Origin: Aegilops tauschii subsp. strangulata
Lineage: Eukaryota > Streptophyta > Magnoliopsida > Poales > Poaceae
Direction: 5' to 3'
Length of the DNA stretch: 64,000 bases
Assembly (NCBI RefSeq): GCF_002575655.3
Contig: NC_053038.3
Location: 205,890,730-205,954,729 of the forward strand
Every line of letters begins with the position of its first letter. Position 1 is the stretch's first letter. The position numbers were made by a program, and so were the translations under genes. The notes beneath the pieces were generated by a model. The model searched no databases and was not told the DNA's origin. It worked only from the letters and a program-made list of their open reading frames with translations. Positions 55,501-64,000 of the stretch are shown one piece after another.

Positions 55501-58140
55501 TGTGACGCCCCCGATTCAATCGTACACTAATCATGCACGCAAATGTGTACGATCAAGATCAGGGACTCACGGGAAGATATCACAACACAACTCTAGAAAC
55601 ATAAATAAGTCATACAAGCATCATAATACAAGCCAGGGCCTCGAGGGCTCGAATACAAGTGCTCGATCATAGACGAGTCAGCGGAAACAACAATATCTGA
55701 GTACAGACATAAGTTAAACAAGTTGCCATAAGATGGCTAGCACGAACTGGGATACAGATCGAAAGAGGCGCAGGCCTCCTGCCTGGGATCCTCCTAAACT
55801 ACTACTGGTCGTCGTCAGCGGCCTGCACGTAGTAGGAGTCGTCGTCGACGGTGGCGTCTGGCTCCTGGGCTCCAGCATCTGGTTGCGACAACCAGGAAGA
55901 AAGGAAAAGGGGAAAGAGGGAGAAAAGCAACCGTGAGTACTCATCCAAAGTACTCGCAAGCAAGGATCTACACTACATATGCATGGGTATCTGTGTAAAG
56001 GGGCAATATCGGTGGACTGAACTGCAGAATGCCAGAATAAGAGGGGGATACCTAGTCCTGTCGAAGACTACACTTCTGGCAGCCTCCATCTTGCAGCATG
56101 TAGAAGAGAGTAGATGGGAAGTTCACCAAGTAGCATCGCATAGCATAATCCTACCCGACGATCCTCTCCTTGTTGCCCTGTTAAAGAGCGATCAACGGGT
56201 TATATCTGGCACTTGGAAGGGTGTGTTTTATTAAGTATCCAGTTCTAGTTGTCATAAGGTCAAGGTACAACTCCAAGTCGTCCTGTTACCGAAGATCACG
56301 GCTATTCGAATAGATAAACTTCCCTGCAGGGGTGCACCACATAACCCATCACGCTCGATCCCATTTGGCCGGACACACTTTCATGGGTCATGCCCGGCCT
56401 CGGAAGATCAACACGTTGCAGCCCTACCTAGGCACAACAGAGAGGTCAGCACGCCGGTCTAAATCCTATGGCGCAGGGGTCTGGGCCCATCGCCCATTGC
56501 ACACCTGCACGTTGCGAGGGCGGCCGGAAGCAGACCTAGCCTAGCAGGCGTTCCAGTCCAATCCGGCGCGCGCCGCTCAGTCGCTGACGTCAAGAAGGCT
56601 TTGGCTGATACCACGACGTCGAGTGCCCATAACTGTTCCCGCGTAGTTGGTTAGTGCGTATAGGCCAGTGGCCAGACTCAGATCAAATACCAAGATCTCG
56701 TTAAGCGTGTTATTTTGAAGTAACCGCGAACGCCGACCAGGGCCAGGCCCACCTCTCTCCCAGGTGGTCTCAACCTGCCCTGTTGCTCCGCCACAAAGTA
56801 ACAGTCAGGGGCCGTCGGGAACCTAGGCCCACCTCTACCGGGATGGAGCCACCTGCCCCTTCAGCCCCCATCTACGAACAGTATCATAAGTAATGTAACA
56901 GTATAAAGTATATAGCAGATGCCCGTGATCACCTCCCGAAGTGATCACGACCCAGTAGTATAGCATGGCAGACGGACAAGAGTGTAGGGCCACTGATGGA
57001 ACACTAGCATCCTATACTAAGCAATTAGGATTGCAGGTAAAGGTAACAACTGTAGCAACAATGACAGGCTATGCAGCAGAATAGGATTAACCGAAAGCAG
57101 TAACATGCTACGCTACTCTAATGCAAGCAGTATAGAGAAGGAATAGGCGATATCTGGTGAGCACCGCGGGCGGCTCCGAGCGGCGCGGCAAGCTAGTGGC
57201 CGGAGCGGGCGTGAGGCGCGGGGCGAGCACCAGCAGGGGCGCGGACGGACATGGTCGGCGCGCGGCGAGCGCGAGCGCGCGCTGAGGAGGAGCGGGGGCA
57301 CGGTGATAGGAGCCACACGTGGGCGGAGCGTGAACGTACGGCAGTGACTGCGGGGCAAGGGGGAAGGACGGGGGGCGCTCACGTGCGCATGCAAGGGATC
57401 GAGCGTCGAGGCTCGCAGGAGCCGAGTTGAGGAGGAGGATGGGGCAAGCGCCGGTGGGGAGGAGGCGGCGACGGACGACGAGCTCCGAGCGGTGGCGGGG
57501 GCGCTGGAGGTGGTTCGGTCCCCCGATCCAGATCTGGATTGGGGAGGAGGGCGAGGAGAGTGGGGGGAGTGGGGAGTGGGTTAGGGTTCTCGGGGAGTGG
57601 GGATAGGATAAGGGAGTGGGGGCGCAGCCGGTTGGGCCGGCAAGGCGGCCCGGTGGGCCGAAGTCCAGTGGGGGGGTTTATTCTGTTTTTTAGACCTTTT
57701 CATTTTTCTTTTTATTTATTTTCCTTTTACCTTTTTCTCTAATTTTCAATATACCTTAGTTTTAGTAAAATATTTAAGTTGCACCTAATTTAGTATATGT
57801 AAATATGCCGCAACCACATTTAACTTGGCACACAAAGTAAAATAGTTTGTGATGGTTTCTTATTATAAAAGCTTTTAAATATTTGTTTTTGCTACTGTTT
57901 TGTTCATTTTAGAGTATTTAAATAATTTGTAAAATTGTGGATTCTCCACCATAATTACCTATGCATTATTTGTCACAATCCGAACATTTTAATTTTAATA
58001 TTTGAAAACTTTTGTGGTTTGCCTTTAACTCAAATTTGAATTTGAATCGTTTTGAACTAACGTGAGATTAACAATAGTAACTGCGATGACGTGGCATGAT
58101 CAACAGGGAATTACTGTAGCTTAAATATCCGGGCGTCACA
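55501..58140 (-). repeat. Right LTR of array (5' LTR), internally deleted
   Basis: Same ends as the middle LTR (TGTGACGCCC to GGGCGTCACA) but 2640 bp. A deletion at about 57159 removes the equivalent of roughly 49198-50286, taking away the AT-rich stretch and the first half of the GC-rich block. It is followed at once by the target duplication gtgct. Confidence 0.9.
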
Positions 58141-58145
58141 GTGCT

Positions 58146-59103
58146 AGCACCTTGAAAGGTCCATCGGCTTGAGGTAGAAGCTTGGACTTTCTCTCATTGG
58201 GGAAGTGGTCTTTCTGTAGGTGTAGCCACACAAGATCTCCGGGGTTGAACACCATGGGGTGCTTGTTGACGTTGAGCTTGGTCGCGAGGCGTTGTACTTG
58301 GCGCTCGATCGTGTGCCTTGTATCTTCATGCACCTTCTTCAGGTAGCTTTCTCGTGCACTCGTATCCATGTTGATGCGCTCTTGCAGTGGTAGCGGTAGA
58401 ATGTCCAATGGGGACAACGGGTTGAAACCGTAAACGACCTCGAAGGGGGACTTGTCGATAGTAGAGTGTCTTGCTCGATTGTAGGCGTACTCAGCGATGG
58501 GCAAGCATTCCTCCCACTCCTTGACGTTCTTCTTGATCAACGTGTGGAGGAGTGTGGATATCATCCAGTCGGTGACCTCCGTTTGGCCGTCGGTTTGTGG
58601 ATGGTATGCCGATGAGAAGAGTAGCTTTCGAGCTTGGCGCATAGTGTCTTCCAAAAGTAGCTAAGGAACCTGACGTTGCGGTCCGATGCAACTGTCTTGG
58701 GCACTCCATGCAATCGCAAGATTTCCCTACAAAGGGGATTTGCAACATGTGAATCATCGTCTATCTTGTTGCAAGGAATGAAATGTTCATCTTAGAGAAA
58801 ATGACCCACAATAACAAATACCGAATCCTTGCCATTTTGAGTTCATGGTAAACCAAGCACAAAATCCATACCAGTGTCTTCCCATGGGTGATATGAAATA
58901 GGAGTGGCATATATAGACCATGGGATAGAGCGGTAGACTTAGCTTTGCGACATGTAGAGCACCGGTTGGTGTGGCGTCAGACATCGTGAAACATCTTTGG
59001 CCAAAAGTAGTTCTTGGAGAGCGTAGCGAATGTCTTGCATCCAAAGTGTCCCATAAGTCCTCCACCATGAGCCTCTTGCAAAAGCAACAAACGAAGAGAA
59101 ATT
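58146..59103 (-). pseudogene. pol: Gypsy integrase, central part (fragment D2, part 1)
   Basis: On the minus strand from 59103 leftwards: L-L-L-L-Q-E-A-H-G-G-G-L-M-G-H-F-G starts the integrase zinc-binding region. A decayed core follows, with stops and frameshifts between 58660 and 59060. It then runs into a clean stretch (58146-58640) with [11 protein letters not shown], the conserved A-Y-N-R-A-R-H-S-T, and a GPF motif (D-G-P-F-K-V). The array interrupts it after K-V-L-A; the end of the protein is at 44192-44681. The upstream side is cut by the SIRE-type element at about 59104. Confidence 0.85.
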
Positions 59104-59557
59104 TGAGTTAGTCTTCAAGCAGGTCTATCTATATGGGCGATTTTTTTTGCTAAGTTAAAACTCTCGTTCTTCTAATGTCTTTGCTGGATCGAGTTGTAAA
59201 CTTAAACACTATGGTGGCCTGATACTTTTGCTGTGATTTTCTGCATGCTTATTCCTCGTTAATGTTAATGCATGCATGCATAATTACATCAGTCACCATA
59301 TTTCATCATGCATTTCAAATTCTTCATATTATATGTCAAATGCGTGTATGAATTACAAGATATAGGGGGAGATCTCCATGATTCTACTCTTCAAGTTTGC
59401 ATTTCTTCAAAAGCAAATTCCCCACTATGCACATCTTCTGGGGGAGTTCTTCTATATCTTGCAATCAAATTCCTCAATATCAGTATTTACACTTCATATG
59501 TTTATCCCCGTTGAAAACTTAACCTATATTGTCATCAATCACCAAAAAGGGGGAGAT
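59104..59557 (+). other. 3' end of an internal region of F, with polypurine tract
   Basis: AT-rich non-coding sequence ending AAAAAGGGGGAGAT (59544-59557) directly before the LTR. This is the hallmark of the 3' side of an internal region, so the LTR that follows is a 3' LTR for this stretch. Its upstream part (pol) is missing. Confidence 0.7.
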
Positions 59558-61052
59558 TGTAAGTGCATCTAGTGCCCCTTAGTGATTTTGGTGTATTGGA
59601 GACTTATAGGTTAAGGGACTAATGTATCTATGAGTGTACACGGGTCTATAAGTCTATGAGGAGTTTGATATTTACAGAGAAAGTCGACCCCTAAAAATGA
59701 AGTTCTTCGACTGAAGACTTTGGATTTCTGAAGACTTTCTGAAGACTTTGAAAGTGAAGAAATTGGTGTGACCTTGAAGACTTGGTATTCATTCGAGGAA
59801 CATGAAGCGTGAAGACTTTTGTTTTCATAGTTTCATTTTCTCTTTCTTGAGTCATAGGAAACACCATACTGTTAAAGGGGGTCGAGGAAATACTAAGGAA
59901 AATTTTCCATGTGATGCTCAACTCAAAATCCTACACCTACCAATCCCTTCGAGTGAAGCCATTGGAAATCTCATACAGTTCAGTCATATTCTTCAGTGAC
60001 AGAGACGAAGTTCTTCTGGTCGCTGAGGAATTTGTTCTGACTGAGGAGTTAGGAATTCGCCAGTGCAGATTGCCTACACAGTGAGGAACATGATAGCCCT
60101 GAGGAATTTGAGCCTCAAATTTCCGACCGTTGCTGTGCTACGCGCCAGCTGTCCCAAAATACCTTATCCACCTAACGGTCATATCATTGAAGGGCATTTA
60201 TGTCTTATCATGTCGGGCTGCTCCCTAGGCTATAAATAGCCGCCCCCTACAACCACTAGCTGGTTGGCTGCTCCGAGAGAAACTGACACTTGTCATTTGA
60301 GAGCATCCCATCCTCCGAGGACTTTGAGCGAAAATCATCGAGTGAGGAAAACCCAAACCCAAACACCTACAAACCCAAAGTGATTGAGCATCACTGAAGA
60401 GATTGATCCTGCTGGATCCGACGCTTGTTACCTTTGAAGACTGTGCTTCTTCCAGACGGTTAGGCGTCATGGTCTAGAGCATCCAAGAGGAATTGTGGAT
60501 CGCCGAGTGACCGAGTTTGTGAAGGTTCGGAAGTCACCTGAAGACTTACCACGAGTGATTGGGCGAGGTCTGTGTGACCTTAGCTGAAGGAGAATAGGGT
60601 GAGGACTGTGTGTCCTCAGGTTTAAATACCTAGCTGCTCCAACCAGATGTACAACTGAGACAGCAGTTGGAACTGGTCTACCGAATCATTGTCTTCACTG
60701 AGCTTACTGGTTCTATTTCCTCAACTCTTTCATTTCCTCATTACTGTGTTGTGTGCTTGTCATATCTGTGTTTGAAGACTTTGACTGAAGACTTTCTCAA
60801 TTTCCTCGGTTCAATTTCTTCAGTCTGTTTGTCTTCATCCTGTGTTATCCTGTGTTTACGCTTTCTGTACTCTGTGCTTGTTTTCATTTCATCATGATGA
60901 CCACGCTTGTATTCTGTTGTGTTTACTTTTGAGTACTTATTCCGCTGCAAGTAGTTCTTCGCTAAGGAATTTCCTCACTGGCAAATTCCTCAGTGAAGAA
61001 TTCATAAAAATCGCCTATTCACCCCCCCTCTAGTCGATAGAACGCTCTTTCA
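59558..61052 (+). repeat. LTR of F (1495 bp)
   Basis: Begins TGTAAGTGCATC and ends GCTCTTTCA. It is rich in the recurrent phrase gaagactt (59700-59830 and again near 60545 and 60780). A TATA box lies at 60231-60238. Both a polypurine tract (left) and a primer-binding site (right) adjoin it. Confidence 0.85.
60231..60238 (+). promoter_or_regulatory. TATA box in LTR of F
   Basis: TATAAATA in a GC-rich setting (ggc before, gccgcc after); likely core promoter of the copia element. Confidence 0.7.
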
Positions 61053-61054
61053 AT

Positions 61055-61070
61055 TGGTATCAGAGCAAGG
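61055..61070 (+). promoter_or_regulatory. Primer-binding site of F
   Basis: TGGTATCAGAGCAAGG two bases after the LTR, the initiator-Met tRNA primer site. The gag ATG follows only 50 bases later (61120). Confidence 0.85.
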
Positions 61071-61119
61071 TACTCCCTTGTTCTGTGTGATTTTGGTTTA
61101 ACCGACTGGAGTTTTAGTT

Positions 61120-63299
61120 ATGTCGGCCGCAGGTATGATCAAGGTGTCTGCTGGGTGTCCTACCTTCGGTGGAACGGACTACCCCTACTGGAAGAATAAG
61201 ATGCGAATGCATCTTGAGGCAATTGATAATGATCTCTGGTATGTTGTGGAAAATGGTGCTCCCTCTGTCACACCTTCTCTGAATGTTGCTGATGTAAAGA
61301 GATTCAAGCAACTTGATTCTCAAGCGAAGAATATCATATGTGGCCATCTGAGCAAAGGACAGTATGGAAGAGTGAGTGCTTTGGAAACAGCAAAGCTTAT
61401 CTGGGATAGGCTGTCCAAAGTGAATGAAGGAGTCTCAACACAGCGTGACTCTCAAGTTGATGTTCTTCGCAATCTCTTCAACCGCTTCAAAAGACTCGAT
61501 AATGAAAATGTTCAAAAAAGCTTCGATCGCCTCACTGACATCTCAAATGAGCTTCAAGTGCTTGGTGCCACTGACATCACCGACCATGAGGTGGTGAAAA
61601 AATTGCTGAGATCGCTTGACTCCTCATTTGATACTCTGGCATTGATGATACAAGAACGTGCTGATTACAAGTCACTTGATCCCGCTGATATCCTCGAGAG
61701 GCTGAATACTCAGGAGTTCCAGCTTGCCGAAAAGAGAGATCTCTATGGTTCGAGCTATGGCAGATCACGTGCACTGAAGGCCAAGGCAGTTTCTGAGTCT
61801 GAAGATGAAGACTCTGGCAGCAGCCTTGGTGATCCTGAAGAACTGAGCCATGAGCTAGCACTGCTCATGAAGAAATCCAGAAGTTCTCAAGACGTGGTCG
61901 CTTTGGAAGACCCTCAAGGAGCAATGATTCCTCGTCCAGTGACTACAAGAAAAGGCTTTGTCACAAATGCAAGAAACTTGGACACTACATTCAAGATTGT
62001 CCTCAGTGGGAAAAGGAATCAAAGAAGAAGAAATACAAGGATTATAGTTCTGATGATGCGAAGAAAAAGAAGAAATCCTCAAAATCTTCATCATAAAAAT
62101 CCTCAAAGTCTTCATCTCACAAGAAGAGTAGCTCCAAGAAGGCTCGGGCATTCATTGGCAAGGAAATGGACTCTGAGGCTGAATCTGAAGAAAATGAGGA
62201 AGAGGAGGCATCTGAGGAGTCTGAATCCGGTGTGGCGAGCCTAGCCCTCGCTACTGCATTCGTCAGCAAGTCTATCTTCAACACTGAAGAAAATGACCTC
62301 ACCAACAAGGCTGATGAAGGCAATGATGACTACGCTCCCACCTATTGCTTCATGGCAAAGGGTGCCAAGGTACTCAAATATACCTCCTCTGAATCAAGTG
62401 AGAATGAATCTGATGAAAATCTCAAGCCCAGCTATTCTAAACTTGCTAAGATTGTTGTGAAACAACAAAGGGCTTTTGAAAAGGTTAAAAACATGCTAGA
62501 CAAAAGTGATGATATGTTGGGTGAAGAAATGGATCGCACTAAAACCTTGACTGAAAATCTTCAGAGACTTCAGACTAGGTTTGACAACCTTCAAGGTCAT
62601 CATAACACTCTCTTATCTGATCATGAGAAGCTTTCTTATGAATTTCTTCAAAGAAAGCAAGATCTTGAGAAGCTAAGAGTGAGTTATGAAGATCTTCAGA
62701 AGGAGCGCGATTCATTACTTGCTCAACAAATCAGCGCTTCTCAGGAAGAATTTGTTCCTCCATGTTTGAAATGCATTGAACGTGAATCTGCTAACTCTTC
62801 ACTTGAATGTTCAAATGCTTCTAATGTTACAAATTCTTCACCTGCCTCTGCTATCACTAATTCCTCATCTGAGGACATTGCTAGTATCACTGACGATGCA
62901 GGGCTGAAGGAATTGTACATGACAGGTATGTACAAAAGCCTCAAAGGGCATCAGACTCTTTGTGATGTGCTTAAAAAGCAGATCCTCAACAGGAACCCTA
63001 GGAAAGAGGGTATTGCCTTTGAGAGGAAACTCAATGCTGATGGTACATATTGGAAGCCTGAGCAGTACCCCAAAACCTCATGGGTTGCTGCAAAGGGACC
63101 TCCAGTTGATCCATCCAATTTATCTGGCTTTACATGTGAATCTCCTCATTCTTCTGATGAGTCATTTGACTCCAACTATAAACTGTTCAAAAATCAGAAT
63201 GGTGAAGTCTTTGCTAGATATGTTGGCACTAACTACAGGAACGGTTCCCCCATGAAGAAATATGGGTTCCCAAAAGGTGCCTTGAAAGTCTTCAGGTGA
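61120..63299 (+). pseudogene. gag: gag of SIRE-lineage copia element F
   Basis: ATG at 61120 opens M-S-A-A-G-M-I-K-V. A copia gag domain (UBN2-type) covers 61150-61760, with Y-W-K-N-K-M, L-I-W-D-R-L and L-L-R-S-L-D motifs. The frame must shift near 61900-61935: the CCHC zinc knuckle (C-H-K-C, H, C; 61959-62000) is in another frame. That frame meets TAA near 62095, then runs open from 62166 to 63299 through an acidic region, a long Lys/Glu/Leu-rich stretch likely to be coiled coil (about 62430-62740), and a Ser/Asn-rich part. The extended gag is normal in SIRE elements. Defective, but only lightly. Confidence 0.9.
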
Positions 63300-63676
63300 A
63301 TGTCCTCATGACACCACCTGTGAAGAATAGGAACCCCATATCAAATTCTTCATATGGATCCAAGTCCTCATACGGACCAAATTCTTCACGTGGATCAAAT
63401 TCCTCAAAAGGATCAAAGTCCTCATATGAATATCATTGTGCTAACAACTCTGTTTCGCAGGGAAGAGCTAAGGGCTATGAATATGAGCATTATTCTTCTA
63501 ATCATTATGTTCATAAGTCCTTGAAGAATTTCTCTGCTTATTCATATGCTTACCCTAACTCCTCTTATGTGAAATGAAATGGATTGGCTTCTATGCCACC
63601 TTTCTCGTATGGATCTCGCAGAGTGATGAACTCTTTGCCACCCCTTCAGATGTGGGTGGTGAAGAAAAAGAACTAA
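63296..63676 (+). pseudogene. gag: Ser/Gly repeat region of F gag-pol
   Basis: After the stop at 63297 the adjoining frame encodes a run of N-S-S-Y-G, K-S-S-Y-G and related pentamers (63350-63430), then Tyr/Ser-rich sequence, TGA at 63575-63577, and in the same frame Q-M-W-V-V-K-K-K-N ending in TAA at 63674-63676. This fits the low-complexity end of a SIRE gag before the protease. Confidence 0.7.
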
Positions 63677-63910
63677 TCTCTTCTGCAGGGTCAGGTCTCC
63701 AGACGTGCGTGAACGTATGAAGAATATGTTGGAGACCTGAAAAGTGCCTGAAAGGACGCAGGCTAATCATGAAGAAATGAACTTTCATTTCTCATGTCCT
63801 CATACTGCTTTATCTGTTCTATTACTTGATGAAATTGATCTGATGAATTGATGTCATATTCTTCACTGATGAAGTATATGAGTTCGTAAGCTGCACTAAT
63901 TCATCTGCAG
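63677..63910 (+). other. Non-coding gap between gag end and protease of F
   Basis: The protease frame has many stops across this stretch (for example near 63712 and 63760), and I see no protein motif in the others. It ends in ttcatctgcag immediately before the protease frame opens, which resembles a plant 3' splice site. It could be an intron-like insertion, a decayed linker, or untranslated spacer. Confidence 0.5.
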
Positions 63911-64000
63911 GATGATCAACCCAAAGCCACTGAGTGGGTCCTCGATAGTGGATGTACAAATCACATGACTGGTGACAAGAATCTATTGATGGATGCTCCC
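63911..64000 (+). pseudogene. pol: Start of protease of F, cut by window end
   Basis: Reads D-D-Q-P-K-A-T-E-W-V-L-D-S-G-C-T-N-H-M-T-G to the window end. The D-S-G triad (Asp at 63944-63946) and the C-T-x-H-M-T-G continuation are the standard copia protease signature. The rest of pol lies outside the window. Whether it is intact cannot be judged; it is called a pseudogene because the upstream gag is broken. Confidence 0.85.

Larger units (their letters stand above)
44682..58140 (-). mobile_element. Tandem LARD array: LTR-internal-LTR-internal-LTR
   Basis: 13.46 kb flanked by a perfect target duplication, gtgct (44677-44681 and 58141-58145). Components in plus order are: truncated LTR (44682-46145), short filler, partial internal (46171-47512), full LTR (47513-51296), full internal (51297-55500) and a 3'-part-deleted LTR (55501-58140). 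The middle LTR has a primer-binding site on its left and a polypurine tract on its right, so it serves two internal regions. A single target duplication round the whole array means one insertion that later grew by unequal recombination. No coding domain is visible. It is related to element A. Confidence 0.9.
59104..64000 (+). mobile_element. SIRE-lineage Ty1/copia element F (Maximus-like), partial
   Basis: Contains 450 bases of 3' internal sequence, a polypurine tract, an LTR (59558-61052), a primer-binding site, a very large gag, and the start of the protease at the window edge. The long gag with coiled-coil and Ser-rich regions, and the LTR start TGTAAGTGCATCTAGTG, suit the SIRE/Maximus group; the name is from memory. 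The LTR has internal sequence on both sides, so it either belongs to a tandem pair or has lost its left partner. The left limit is a truncation against D2. Confidence 0.85.

Noticed and set aside
4647..59103. D1 and D2 as one gypsy element interrupted by everything between
   Set aside because: The gene order is wrong for a single minus-strand element; at least two copies are needed.

Overview
This window is intergenic DNA from a large grass genome, most likely the Triticeae tribe (wheat, rye or barley). The evidence is the content: it is almost entirely nested LTR retrotransposons, including a copia element whose LTR has the Angela/WIS/BARE-type start, a SIRE-lineage copia element, a Tat-lineage Ty3/gypsy element, and non-coding LTR elements with LTRs of about 4 kb that resemble the LARDs (Sukkula-type) described in barley. 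I see no convincing host gene, rRNA, tRNA or CRISPR array. Family names are given from memory of sequence style, not from a search.

Layout. 1-4646 is the end of a minus-strand LARD-like element (A), sitting in the protease region of a decayed minus-strand gypsy gag fragment (D1, 4647 to about 6030). A truncated LTR (E, about 6031-6365 plus 43827-44045) is split by a Tat-lineage gypsy element on the plus strand (C, 6366-43826). C is itself split twice inside gag: first by a complete LARD (B, 8797-25614, target duplication ccgtg), then by a complete Angela/WIS/BARE-type copia element (G, 26039-36423, target duplication tgtta). B carries a Helitron (10749-14534) and a non-autonomous hAT transposon (15203-16240) in one LTR. 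G carries an inverted solo LTR (H, 27112-28836, target duplication gggcc) in its 5' LTR.

Right of C lies the C-terminal end of a gypsy pol (D2), cut by a 13.5-kb tandem array of LARD units (44682-58140: LTR, internal, LTR, internal, LTR) flanked by one perfect target duplication, gtgct. D2 integrase resumes at 58146-59103. From 59104 to the window end is a SIRE-lineage copia element (F) read on the plus strand: its LTR (59558-61052) has a polypurine tract on the left and a primer-binding site plus gag on the right, so it also looks like an LTR shared between two tandem internal regions.

How it works together. All recognised coding regions (C, D1, D2, G, F) are broken by stops, frameshifts or insertions; many stops are ones a C-to-T change would make from CAG or CGA, as expected of methylated, silenced DNA. 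The LARDs and the hAT have no recognisable proteins and the Helitron none that I recognise, so they would have depended on enzymes from elsewhere. Insertion order can be read from the nesting: D fragments and E first; C into E; B and G into C; the Helitron and hAT into B; H into G; A and the ancestor of the array into the D fragments.
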